Below, piece by piece: positions 1-7,648 of a stretch of 64,000 nt of DNA. Position numbers and translations under genes: made by a program. Within the stretch, counting starts at the first letter, position 1. Every line of letters starts with the position of its first letter. The stretch comes from Mesorhizobium sp. SOD10 (GTDB lineage: Bacteria > Pseudomonadota > Alphaproteobacteria > Rhizobiales > Rhizobiaceae), in NCBI GenBank assembly GCA_000824805.1, contig CCNA01000002.1, positions 310,001 to 374,000 of the forward strand, read 5' to 3'. The notes beneath the pieces were generated by a model. That model was not told the origin of the DNA. It saw nothing but the letters and a program-made list of their open reading frames with translations, and did no database searches.

Positions 1-1268
1 ATGCGGCGGTTGGCGGTAACGGCACGCATCTGCAGTCCCCAGGGCGTGCGCTTCAAGACGTAGAGCAGCACCGCGAACACGGCGAGCGCGAAGACCAGGA
101 TCCACAGCCGGTTCCAGGTGACCGCTAACTGACCGATATCGAAGGAGCCCGACATCCAGGATGGATTGCCGACCTCCTGGTTGGTCGGCCCGAAGATTGT
201 GCGCACCGCCTGCTGCAGGATCAGCGAGACCCCCCAGGTGGCCAGAAGCGTCTCCAATGGGCGGCCGTAGAGGAAGCGGATGATGCCGCGTTCGATGGCG
301 AGCCCGACGAGCGCTGCGACCAGAAAGGCGAGCGGCAGCGCGATGACCAGCGACCAGTCGAACAGGCTCGGAAACGAGGTGCGGATCGCCTGCTGGACAA
401 CGAAAGTAGTGTAGGCGCCGAGCATCACCATCTCGCCATGCGCCATGTTGATGACGCCCATGACGCCGAAGGTGATGGCGAGCCCGATCGCGGCGAGCAG
501 CAGCACTGATCCCAGCGAAATGCCGTACCAGATATTCTGGCCGGCATCCCACAGGGCCAGCTTGGAGTTGATATGTCTGATCGCGGCGCTCGCCGCGTCC
601 TTGACCGCGCCTTGGGCATTGGCATCGACCGAAGTCAGCAATGAAAGCGCATCGCGATCGCCGCGCGCGGCGATGACCGAGATGGCGGCGAGCTTGTCGG
701 CTTCGGGCCTGTCGGAAACCGAAACCGACGCCGCGCGCGCCTGTTCGAAAAGGGTTTTGACTGCCGGGTCGGTCTCGGCCGCTATAGCGGCGTCGAGCGG
801 CTCGATGTTCGCCGCGTCCGGCGTTTTGAACATTGTCGCGGCGGCGGCAAGACGCACGCTTGCGTCCTTGGCGCGCAGCGTCAGCGTGCCCAGAGCGTCT
901 CGGATCGTGCGGCGGAGCCCGTTGTTGACTTTGACCTTGGAGAGGTCGGTCTTGGTGGCGTCGGCCGCCTTTTCGCCGCTTAGCGGATCGAGCAATTCGA
1001 TGCCGTCTCCCGCCTCCCTGCCGACAAAGACCTGGGAGTCGCTCTTGCGAATGTAGAGATTGCCGTCTGCCAGCGCCGAAAGCGGGCGCTCGACGGCCGG
1101 ATCGCCGCTGGCGGCCAGTTCGCGCACGACGGCCTCGGTGGCTGAGAAACCGGTTGCGGCGGCGAATTTGGCGATCGTCGCACGGAGATCGGCCTCGGCC
1201 GCCTTCGACGGCGTCAGTCCTCCTATCGTCAGCAGCAACATCAGACCAATTGCGCGCAGCAAAAGCAT
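1..1268 (-). CDS. urtB: Urea ABC transporter permease UrtB (3' end cut by window edge)
   Basis: Inner-membrane permease of the UrtABCDE urea importer (LIV-I/branched-chain type). The reading frame runs off position 1, so the C-terminus is missing. The protein begins MLLLRAIGLMLLLT, a signal-like segment, followed by about 170 mostly hydrophilic residues as in proteobacterial UrtB, which carries an N-terminal extension. Then come membrane segments with GISLGSVLLLAAIGLAITFG and VINMAHGEMVMLGAY, typical of LivH/UrtB. The last visible residues, GLQMRAVTANRRM, match the cytoplasmic loop that contacts the ATPases. It lies downstream of urtA on the same strand, separated by 219 bases of hairpins and repeats. 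The start at 1268 has only a weak ribosome site. Identification is strong; only the start is uncertain. Confidence 0.93.
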   Translation of the reverse strand, partial: MLLLRAIGLMLLLTIGGLTPSKAAEADLRATIAKFAAATGFSATEAVVRELAASGDPAVERPLSALADGNLYIRKSDSQVFVGREAGDGIELLDPLSGEKAADATKTDLSKVKVNNGLRRTIRDALGTLTLRAKDASVRLAAAATMFKTPDAANIEPLDAAIAAETDPAVKTLFEQARAASVSVSDRPEADKLAAISVIAARGDRDALSLLTSVDANAQGAVKDAASAAIRHINSKLALWDAGQNIWYGISLGSVLLLAAIGLAITFGVMGVINMAHGEMVMLGAYTTFVVQQAIRTSFPSLFDWSLVIALPLAFLVAALVGLAIERGIIRFLYGRPLETLLATWGVSLILQQAVRTIFGPTNQEVGNPSWMSGSFDIGQLAVTWNRLWILVFALAVFAVLLYVLKRTPWGLQMRAVTANRR

Positions 1269-1293
1269 TGTCGTTTTCAAGCGGCTTTCTCAA

Positions 1294-1338
1294 GCAATTC
1301 CAGGAAAAGTGTGAAGTGGTTTTCCGTCCGGAATTGCG
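1294..1338. repeat. Extragenic palindrome, module A, copy 1
   Basis: GCAATTCC at the left end pairs with GGAATTGC at the right end, and GGAAAA with TTTTCC inside them, giving a two-tier hairpin around GTGTGAAGTGG. The same module, with variations, recurs at 3564, 11213, 25157 and 25742. It resembles the dispersed palindromes known from Rhizobiales genomes. Confidence 0.75.
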
Positions 1339-1360
1339 CAAACTAGGTTTCGGCGATCTT

Positions 1361-1390
1361 GTCCGGGCGGGTTGAAGAACCCGCCCGGAC
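1361..1390. repeat. Perfect 13-bp hairpin in the urtA-urtB gap
   Basis: GTCCGGGCGGGTT at 1361-1373 pairs perfectly with AACCCGCCCGGAC at 1378-1390 around a four-base loop. No T-run follows on either strand, so it is not a standard terminator. Its position just after urtA suggests an mRNA-stabilising or attenuating structure that favours the binding protein over the permease (inference). Confidence 0.6.
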
Positions 1391-1434
1391 AGCGGTCTCG
1401 ATCGCGGGGCCACTCCACGATCCGCCAGACCTGG

Positions 1435-1480
1435 GGTCACGGACCAAAGGTCCGGACCGTGGTCACGGACCTAGGTCCGG
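1435..1480. repeat. Tandem short repeat with GGACC/GGTCC stem
   Basis: GGTCACGGACC occurs twice (from 1435 and from 1461). Each copy continues into GGTCCGG, giving two adjacent GGACC-loop-GGTCC mini-hairpins just beyond the urtA stop codon. Confidence 0.5.
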
Positions 1481-1487
1481 AGCGGCA

Positions 1488-2798
1488 TCAGTTGGTACCC
1501 TTGCCGCCGCATTTGCCGGTCTTGACGTTGAAATTGCCGCAGCTCAGCGGCGCGCGCCAATCGGAGATCAGATCCTTGGAGTCCGGCAGGTAGTCCGACC
1601 ACTCGTCGCCCATGACGAGGCCGGGCGTTTGCGAGACGGTCTCGAACTGGCCGTCGGCCTGGATCTCGCCGATCAGCACCGGCTTGGTGATGTGGTGGTT
1701 GGGCATCATCGTCGAATAGCCGCCGGTCAGGTTCGGCACCGAAACGCCGACCATTGCGTCGATGACCTTGTCCGGATCGGTGGTGCCGGCTTTCTCGACC
1801 GCCTTCACCCACATGTTGAAGCCGATGTAATGGGCCTCCATCGGGTCGTTGGTGGTGCGCTTGTCGTTCTTGATGAACTTGTGCCAGTCGTCGATGAACT
1901 TCTTGTTCTCTGGCGTGTCGACGCTTTCAAAGTAGTTCCAGGCGGCGAGATGGCCGACCAGCGGTCCGGTGTCGAGACCGGCGAGTTCCTCCTCGCCGAC
2001 CGAGAAGGCCATCACCGGGATGTCCTCGGCCTTGATGCCTTGGTTGCCGAGCTCTTTGTAGAACGGCACGTTGGCGTCGCCGTTGACGGTCGAGACGACG
2101 GCCGTCTTCTTGCCGGCCGAGCCGAATTTCTTGATCGCCGAAACCTCGGTCTGCCAGTCGGAGAAGCCGAACGGCGTGTAGTTGACCATGATGTCCTCGG
2201 CCGGAACGCCCTTCGACTTGAGATAGGCTTCGAGGATCTTGTTGGTGGTGCGCGGATAGACATAGTCGGTGCCTTCGAGCACCCAGCGCTTCACCGAGCC
2301 GCCATCGGCGCTCATCAGGTAATCGACCGCCGGAATGGCCTGCTGGTTCGGGGCGGCGCCGGTGTAGAAGACATTGCGCTCGCTCTCCTCGCCCTCGTAC
2401 TGGACGGGATAGAAGAGGATGTTGTCGAGCTCCGAGAACACCGGCAGCACCGACTTGCGCGACACCGAGGTCCAGCAGCCGAACACGGCCGCGACCTTGT
2501 CCTTGGAGATCAGCTCGCGCGCCTTCTCGGCGAAGAGCGGCCAGTTGGACGCCGGATCGACGACCACGGCTTCCAGTTTCTTGCCGAGGAGGCCGCCCTT
2601 GGCGTTCTGCTCATCGATCAGCATCAGCATGACGTCTTTCAGCGTCGTCTCCGAGATCGCCATGGTGCCCGACAGCGAATGGAGAATGCCGACCTTGATC
2701 GTGTCTTCAGCCGCCCTGGCGGAAGCCGACGCCAACAGACCGGCCGCGACGACGCCCGCCGACAGCATCTTTGTTATTCTCGTGAAATTACCCCTCAT
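1488..2798 (-). CDS. urtA: Urea ABC transporter substrate-binding protein UrtA
   Basis: Periplasmic urea receptor of the UrtABCDE importer (436 residues). The start at 2798 is chosen because GGGAG precedes it by 9 bases; the frame extends further upstream but without a ribosome site. A signal peptide (MRGNFTRITKMLSAGVVAAGLLASASARA) precedes mature sequence containing KVGILHSLSGTMAISE, which is characteristic of UrtA/AmiC-like type I binding proteins. VVDPASNWPLFAEKARELI and the GCWTSVSRKSVLPVFSE region also fit UrtA. It is the first gene of the operon and is followed by urtB. A consensus sigma-54 promoter lies upstream at 2843-2858, implying induction by nitrogen limitation through NtrC (inference from the promoter class). 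Confidence 0.96.
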   Translation of the reverse strand: MRGNFTRITKMLSAGVVAAGLLASASARAAEDTIKVGILHSLSGTMAISETTLKDVMLMLIDEQNAKGGLLGKKLEAVVVDPASNWPLFAEKARELISKDKVAAVFGCWTSVSRKSVLPVFSELDNILFYPVQYEGEESERNVFYTGAAPNQQAIPAVDYLMSADGGSVKRWVLEGTDYVYPRTTNKILEAYLKSKGVPAEDIMVNYTPFGFSDWQTEVSAIKKFGSAGKKTAVVSTVNGDANVPFYKELGNQGIKAEDIPVMAFSVGEEELAGLDTGPLVGHLAAWNYFESVDTPENKKFIDDWHKFIKNDKRTTNDPMEAHYIGFNMWVKAVEKAGTTDPDKVIDAMVGVSVPNLTGGYSTMMPNHHITKPVLIGEIQADGQFETVSQTPGLVMGDEWSDYLPDSKDLISDWRAPLSCGNFNVKTGKCGGKGTN

Positions 2799-2842
2799 AG
2801 ACACACTCCCAAGCATGGTTGTTTGCATCGCAACATAGACTG

Positions 2843-2858
2843 TGCAAGCGATGTGCCA
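2843..2858 (-). promoter_or_regulatory. Sigma-54 (-24/-12) promoter of the urt operon
   Basis: On the minus strand the sequence reads TGGCAC, five bases, TTGCA, an exact match to the RpoN consensus. The expected transcription start is about 2831, leaving a leader of about 33 bases before the urtA ATG. No clear NtrC palindrome (TGC-N11-GCA) was found by eye upstream. Confidence 0.82.
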
Positions 2859-3102
2859 GACGAGAATGCGCCCGCCGGGATTTCCGGATAACAATGAAAT
2901 TACAGTCGGTTATCAGGTAGCCAAGAACTTTTTGCGTCCGCAGCAGCGTGGCGGACTGAGAAAAGTTTACGCAATGCTGCCTAGATTTTGCCCAATTTTA
3001 GGAATGCTCAAACTTTCATCATACAGCCGAAACCAATCCAACTGGCCCTGTTGCAGGCTCATGGCGAAATGGGGCAAGGTCGCCGTGCAAACGAGCGACG
3101 TC

Positions 3103-3492
3103 ATGGCCCTGCGAACGATCCTGACCTTCCTGCTTCTTGTATCCGCCGCCGGCGGCGCCCGCGCCGATTTTGCCGACGGCAAGCTCCCCGATGGCGTGTA
3201 TCACTGCGAGGTCTACCTGCTCGGCCTGTTCCTCAATCTCGGCGAGATCACCATCAAGGGCAGCCTCTACAGCGGCCCGGTGACCTTCGGCGCCCCGCCG
3301 CCGCCTTACAATTACCAGATGAACCCTAATGGCGAGATCACCTGGCTCGGTCCGCTCGGCGGCTACACCAGCGGCGGCAATTCGATCTCGATGACCCAGG
3401 CGACGCTGGACGACCCGAGCGGTCCCTCCTTCGACATCATCATGAAGCAGCAGGACGGCGCCTTCACGGCCTCGACCTGCACCAGAAGATAG
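3103..3492 (+). CDS. Small secreted protein of unknown function
   Basis: A 129-residue protein of unrecognised family. It begins MALRTILTFLLLVSAAGGARA followed by DFADG, a classic Sec signal peptide with an ALA-type cleavage site, so it is probably periplasmic. The mature part (about 108 residues) is rich in Gly, Pro and Thr, with PPPPYNYQMNPNGEITWLGPLGGY, and has Cys residues at each end (YHCEVY and TSTCTRR) that could form a disulphide. An in-frame ATG at 3061 is possible, but it would put a polar extension in front of the signal peptide. It is divergent from urtA and convergent with the GMC oxidoreductase. Confidence 0.65.
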   Translation: MALRTILTFLLLVSAAGGARADFADGKLPDGVYHCEVYLLGLFLNLGEITIKGSLYSGPVTFGAPPPPYNYQMNPNGEITWLGPLGGYTSGGNSISMTQATLDDPSGPSFDIIMKQQDGAFTASTCTRR

Positions 3493-3506
3493 TCGCGGGT
3501 TCATAT

Positions 3507-3540
3507 AAAAAAGGCGCGGAACCCTCGCGGGTCCCGCGCC
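3507..3540 (-). terminator. Rho-independent terminator of the GMC dehydrogenase operon
   Basis: On the minus strand GGCGCGG...CCGCGCC forms a long stem (3513-3540) with an inner GGGT/ACCC extension, followed by six Ts (3507-3512). It lies downstream of the gene ending at 3654 and also close behind the + strand gene ending at 3492. Confidence 0.75.
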
Positions 3541-3563
3541 AGCAGGCAGTCGGGAGGACCAAC

Positions 3564-3607
3564 GCAATTCCGGGAAACTGCTTAGCGGTTTTCCGTCCGG
3601 ACTTGCG
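3564..3607. repeat. Extragenic palindrome, module A, copy 2
   Basis: GCAATTCCGGGAAA at the left end and GGTTTTCCGTCCGGACTTGC at the right end give the same two-tier palindrome as at 1294, slightly diverged. Confidence 0.7.
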
Positions 3608-3653
3608 TCAAACAAAAATAGCTGGAGCGGGTCGGCGGTTACGCCGAACCGCT

Positions 3654-5225
3654 TCAGATCGTTTTCGCCGACATCTGGGCGGCGATGTAGTCGGCCTGGC
3701 GGATCGCCAGCGTCACGATGGTCAGCGTCGGGTTCTCCGCCGCGCCGGTGGTGAACTGGCTGCCGTCAGACACGAACAGGTTCTTGATGTCGTGCGACTG
3801 GCCATGCTTGTTGACGACGCCGTCCTCCGGCTTCTCGCTCATCCGGTTGGTGCCGAGATTATGGGTGGACGGATAAGGCGGCGTCGGGAAGGTCCTGGTC
3901 GCGCCGACAGCGGCATAGAGCGCCTGGCCTTGGCTGTAGGCATGGTTGCGCATGGCCTCGTCGTTGGGATGGTCGTCGAAATGGACGTCGGCGATCGGCA
4001 TGCCGTGCTCGTCCTTCTCGTCCTTGTGCAGAGTGATGCGGTTTTCCTCGCGTGGCATGTCCTCGCCGACGATCCACAGGCCCGCCATATGGTCGTAATG
4101 GTCGAGCGCCGTGGCGAAGGAGCGGCCCCAGCCGCCGGGATTGAGGAAGGCCGCCATGAACGGCAGGCCGAGCGATAGCGTCTCCATCTCATAGCCGCCG
4201 ACGAAGCCCCGCGAGGGATCGTGGCGCGCCTCGTCGCGGATGATGCCGGCCATTGTGGTGCCGCGATACATATGCACCGGCTTGTCGAAGATGGCGTAGA
4301 CCGAGCCGGTGGTGTGGCGCATGTAGTTCTTGCCCACCTGGCCGGACGAGTTGGCAAGCCCGTGTGGGAATTTGGACGATTCCGAGTTGAGCAACAGGCG
4401 CGGGCTCTCGATCGAATTGCCGGCGACGGCGACGACACGGGCCTTCTGCTCCTGCAGCTTGCCGTCCTTGTCGGCATAGACAACGCCGGTCACCTTGCCG
4501 GAAGCGTCATGATTGATCTTGATCGCCATCGAGTTCGGCCGGACCTCCAGATGGCCGGTCGCCTCGCCCTTCGGGATCTCGGTGTAGAGCGTCGACCACT
4601 TGGCGCCCCATTTGCAGCCTTGGAAGCAGAAGCCGGTCTGCTGGCAGGAATTGCGGTCGTCGCGCTCCACCGAATTGATGGCCATGTTGCCGGTGTGGCA
4701 TTCCTTGTAGCCGAGCTTGTCGGCGCCGGCCTTGAGCACCTTGAAATTGTTGTTGCCCGGCAGTCGCGGCCAGTTGTTGGTGCCGGTGACACCCATCTTG
4801 GCTTCGGCCTTGGCGTAATAGGGCTCCATCTCGGCCAGCGTCACCGGCCAATCCAGAAGGTTCGCGCCCTTGACCTTGCCGTAGGTCGTGGCCGCCTTGA
4901 ACTCGTGCTCCTGGAAACGGAGCGAAGCGCCCGCCCAGTGCGTGGTCGAGCCGCCGACCGATTTGACGATCCAGGCCGGAAGGTTCGGAAAATCCCTGGC
5001 GACGCGCCAGTCGCCGGAAGTGGTGCGCTTGTCCTTCCAGGCGAGTTGGGCGAAGGACTCCCACTCGTCGTTTATAAAGTCCTCATATTCATGGCGGGCG
5101 CCCGCCTCGAGGATGACGACGTCGATGCCTTTCTGCGCGAGCTCGTTGCCGAGCGTGCCGCCGCCCGCGCCGGAGCCGATGATGACGACCACGCCGTCGT
5201 TGTTGAGATCAAATTGTGCTGCCAT
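3654..5225 (-). CDS. GMC-family flavoprotein dehydrogenase (gluconate/sorbitol dehydrogenase large-subunit type)
   Basis: FAD-dependent oxidoreductase of 523 residues. The Rossmann FAD motif GSGAGGGTLGNELA sits at about residues 17-30, followed by VVILEAGAR. The C-terminal GMC signature is present: HNLGTNRMSEKPEDGVVN, then FVSDGSQFTTGAAENPTLTI. It has no export signal, but the gene just upstream (48-base gap) encodes a small subunit with a Tat signal. In the gluconate/fructose/sorbitol dehydrogenase families the flavoprotein is carried across the membrane by such a partner. The substrate cannot be told from sequence; a sugar or polyol is likely. The ribosome site GGGAGG precedes the start by 6 bases. 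No cytochrome c subunit, usual in three-subunit enzymes, is adjacent. Confidence 0.88.
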   Translation of the reverse strand: MAAQFDLNNDGVVVIIGSGAGGGTLGNELAQKGIDVVILEAGARHEYEDFINDEWESFAQLAWKDKRTTSGDWRVARDFPNLPAWIVKSVGGSTTHWAGASLRFQEHEFKAATTYGKVKGANLLDWPVTLAEMEPYYAKAEAKMGVTGTNNWPRLPGNNNFKVLKAGADKLGYKECHTGNMAINSVERDDRNSCQQTGFCFQGCKWGAKWSTLYTEIPKGEATGHLEVRPNSMAIKINHDASGKVTGVVYADKDGKLQEQKARVVAVAGNSIESPRLLLNSESSKFPHGLANSSGQVGKNYMRHTTGSVYAIFDKPVHMYRGTTMAGIIRDEARHDPSRGFVGGYEMETLSLGLPFMAAFLNPGGWGRSFATALDHYDHMAGLWIVGEDMPREENRITLHKDEKDEHGMPIADVHFDDHPNDEAMRNHAYSQGQALYAAVGATRTFPTPPYPSTHNLGTNRMSEKPEDGVVNKHGQSHDIKNLFVSDGSQFTTGAAENPTLTIVTLAIRQADYIAAQMSAKTI

Positions 5226-5273
5226 GGTTTCCTCCCATGAAATCTATCGAAAGGCGGTTCGTGACAGAGCGGC

Positions 5274-5822
5274 TCAGAGCCACTCGATGTCGTTGAAGCC
5301 GCGCGCGATGTAGCCGCCCTTGGAGTAGGACTCGCCCTCGTAACCGAAGATCGGCCACACCTCCTTCTGATTGTAGAGGCTGACGACAAGCCCGCCGCGC
5401 ACCGCCTGGAAGAAGGGCGTCTTCTCGATGCCGGTGAGCAGCGCGACGCGCTCTTCTTCCCAGCCGAGCCCGCGATAGCCGCCCTTGCCGGCCTTCTTGT
5501 CGAGCTCGGCGATGCCCTTCTCGATCAGATCCTTATGCGCTGGGTCCTTGGCCGCCGTTTCGTCATGACCCTTGACGGCAATGGCGTAATATTTGTCCGG
5601 CACCTGGTCGTGCGGGTAGATGTCGCGCGCCACCTGGATCAGCGTCGCCATTGTCTCGGGCTTCAGCGCCGAGGTCTCGAGACCCCAGGCGTGTTCGGGG
5701 CTGATGACGGCGCTGCCGGAGATGATGAGCAGCGCGCCCGCGCCGCCGCGCTTCAGAAGCTCGCGCCGCGAAAGCCCGGCTTTCGTCTCGTAGCCCGGTT
5801 TCTTCTCGTAGACTGTAACCAT
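5274..5822 (-). CDS. Gluconate 2-dehydrogenase subunit 3 family protein (Tat-exported)
   Basis: Small subunit (182 residues) of a membrane-associated sugar dehydrogenase. The N-terminus has a twin-arginine signal: LSRRELLKRGGAGALLII, then a hydrophobic stretch ending near EHAWG. The rest contains ARDIYPHDQVPDKYYA and GGLVVSLYNQKEVWPIFGYEG, typical of this family. The start at 5822 is chosen for the strong GGGAGGAA ribosome site. It is transcribed with the GMC flavoprotein downstream and probably chaperones and exports it. The electron acceptor is unknown because no cytochrome c gene is visible here. Confidence 0.9.
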   Translation of the reverse strand: MVTVYEKKPGYETKAGLSRRELLKRGGAGALLIISGSAVISPEHAWGLETSALKPETMATLIQVARDIYPHDQVPDKYYAIAVKGHDETAAKDPAHKDLIEKGIAELDKKAGKGGYRGLGWEEERVALLTGIEKTPFFQAVRGGLVVSLYNQKEVWPIFGYEGESYSKGGYIARGFNDIEWL

Positions 5823-5900
5823 GATTTCCTCCCTGCTTGCTGTTCGCACCCCTGAGGGAGTGCCGTTGCTGGCGCCCCGCCTCTCCGCGGCGAATATCTC

Positions 5901-6317
5901 CTATTGGAAGCGTCCTCCCCGCTGCAGGACCTCGATCTTGTAACCGTCGGGATCGTCGATGAAGAAGAAGCGGGCGATCAGCGCCCCGTCGTGGTTGAAC
6001 TCGACGATCCTCTTAGGATTGAGACCGAGCGCGCCGATCCGGTCGTGCTCGCTGTCGAGATCGGCGACCGAGACGGCGAGATGGCCGTATCCGTCACCAA
6101 GCGCATAGGGCTCGGTGCGCCCCTTGTTCACGGTCAGTTCCACCTCGAAAGGCGAACTCTCATTGCTGAGATAGATCAGCGTGAAGGTCTCGAAATCGAG
6201 CCGCTGCGCGACCTCGAGCCCGAAGGCTTTGTTGTAGAAATCGACGGACCGCGCCTCGTCGAGAACCCTGATCATGGAATGGATCGTCTTCGCCAAATCG
6301 GACTCCGTGAGCTTCAT
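5901..6317 (-). CDS. gloA: Lactoylglutathione lyase (glyoxalase I)
   Basis: Converts the methylglyoxal-glutathione hemithioacetal to S-lactoylglutathione in the cytoplasm. The 138-residue single-domain protein has all four metal ligands expected for glyoxalase I: His13 (TIHSMIRV), Glu60 (FEVELTVN), His79 (GYGHLAV) and Glu129 (YKIEVLQ). The usual SVDFYNKAFGLEV and DPDGYKIEV segments are present. The ATG at 6317 is chosen over an upstream extension to 6374 because family members begin near the catalytic strand. It lies 78 bases upstream of the Tat/GMC pair on the same strand and might be co-transcribed. Confidence 0.9.
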   Translation of the reverse strand: MKLTESDLAKTIHSMIRVLDEARSVDFYNKAFGLEVAQRLDFETFTLIYLSNESSPFEVELTVNKGRTEPYALGDGYGHLAVSVADLDSEHDRIGALGLNPKRIVEFNHDGALIARFFFIDDPDGYKIEVLQRGGRFQ

Positions 6318-6531
6318 GCTTTCGAAGCCGATTATGCGCGCCGGCGAAAAATGGTGGTGGCAGCCGATTACCACGCATACGGCTTGAAAATGGGTAGTCT
6401 CGCCGCGCGTAAGGACGAAAGTCTGATTGCCGTCGACGGCTATCGGATCGAAAATGACCGACGCAGGCAGTGTTCAAAAAGGCGCCAGCCAACCAATCGG
6501 CGCCCAAAACAAACAACAACGGGAGGTACCG

Positions 6532-6837
6532 ATGTGCAGAGTCTTCGCCGGGCAGGACCCGGAAGGCTACCGGCAGATCAACAGATCGATCCGCATCGAC
6601 GGTCACTCGACCAGCATCCAGCTCGAGGCGACATTCTGGGGTCTGCTTGACGAGATCGCCGACAGCCAGGGACTGACGACCCCGAAATTCATCTCGAAGC
6701 TCTATGACGAGGCGATCGAGATCAACGGCCAGATCCCCAACTTCGCTTCCATGCTGCGCACGACCTGCGCGCTTTATCTGCGCGGCCACCGGCCCAGCGC
6801 CGAGGACCAGGCCGCATTGAAGCGGGAGGCCGCCTAA
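6532..6837 (+). CDS. Ribbon-helix-helix domain protein (RHH_4 type)
   Basis: A 101-residue cytoplasmic protein of the RHH_4 family of putative DNA-binding proteins, common in alphaproteobacteria. The N-terminal CRVFAGQDPEGYRQINRSIR and SIQLEATFWGLLDEIADSQGLTTPKFI match the family: one beta strand followed by two helices. The start at 6532 is set by the strong GGGAGG ribosome site 6 bases upstream; the longer frame from 6427 has none. It is divergent from gloA. The DNA target is not known. Confidence 0.85.
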   Translation: MCRVFAGQDPEGYRQINRSIRIDGHSTSIQLEATFWGLLDEIADSQGLTTPKFISKLYDEAIEINGQIPNFASMLRTTCALYLRGHRPSAEDQAALKREAA

Positions 6838-6838
6838 G

Positions 6839-6869
6839 CCGTTTTCCGTTAAACGGTGAAACGCCCTAG
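6839..6869. repeat. Extragenic palindrome, module B remnant
   Basis: The minus strand reads CTAGGGCGTTTCACCGTT followed by an imperfect complement. It is a shortened form of the second hairpin module seen at 11296-11324 and 25801-25838. It overlaps the stop codon of deoD. Confidence 0.5.
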
Positions 6870-7573
6870 CCTTCAGCCGCGACTTCGAGCGCCAGCCGGG
6901 TCATGTCGGTAAAGAGGGCCTGGCGCTCCGAATAATCGGTCAGCTCGCCGGTGGCGATATGATCGACCACGGTGAGCAGCGACAGCGCCCGCGCGTCGAA
7001 CTGCGCCGCAATCCGATAGAGCGCGCTGGTCTCCATATCGACCGCCAGCGCCCCCAGCGCCATCGGCTCGTCGAACCGGGCTCGGCCCTCGGGGTGGTGG
7101 AACACGTCGCTGCAAATCGTCAGTCCGGCGCTGCAGGCGACGCCGAGGTCGGTTGCGCGTCGCAGCGCCAGCGCATGCAGCGCCGGGTCCGGTCCCGCCG
7201 GCTGGTACAGCCCGAAAACCTGCCCGCTGTTTGCGCCCTCGGCCCGCACATGACTGGAGATGACGACACCACGCAAGGGCACCTCTTCCGACAGGCCGCC
7301 GCATGTGCCGGTGCGTATCAACGTTTTGACGCCGTAATAGTCCAGAAGCTCAAAGGCATAAATCAGGAAAGACGACACCCCGATCCCGGTCGCCTGGATG
7401 CTGATCGGCTTGCCGCGGAACAAACCGGTGAAGCCCAGCGCGCCCCTTCGGCGGTTCACTGAGCGCGGTTTGTCCAGGAAAGTTTCCGCCATCCATTGCG
7501 CGCGCTCGGGATCGCCCGGCAACAGCACGGTTTCGGCATAGTCCCCCCGGCCCGCCTCGATATGCGGCGTCAC
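6866..7573 (-). CDS. deoD: Purine-nucleoside phosphorylase DeoD-type
   Basis: Cleaves purine (deoxy)ribonucleosides with phosphate to the base and (deoxy)ribose-1-phosphate in nucleoside salvage. The 235-residue length suits the hexameric DeoD class. Visible motifs: VLLPGDPERAQWMAE (phosphate-binding GDPxRA), IQATGIGVSSFLIYAFEL, RTGTCGGL and VDMETSALYRIA, which holds the ribose-binding Met-Glu. The start is GTG at 7573 with GGTGG upstream. It stands alone between the RHH gene and cckA. Confidence 0.93.
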   Translation of the reverse strand: MTPHIEAGRGDYAETVLLPGDPERAQWMAETFLDKPRSVNRRRGALGFTGLFRGKPISIQATGIGVSSFLIYAFELLDYYGVKTLIRTGTCGGLSEEVPLRGVVISSHVRAEGANSGQVFGLYQPAGPDPALHALALRRATDLGVACSAGLTICSDVFHHPEGRARFDEPMALGALAVDMETSALYRIAAQFDARALSLLTVVDHIATGELTDYSERQALFTDMTRLALEVAAEG

Positions 7574-7648
7574 GCGCTACCACCCCATGATAGACCCATC
7601 CGGTCGTCATCATGACAGGGTGGCCGCAATCTGCAAGCGCTGGCTTAT

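Noticed and set aside
2859..3060. NtrC enhancer site upstream of the sigma-54 promoter
   Set aside because: No TGC-N11-GCA palindrome was found by eye; several TGC-rich stretches do not fit.
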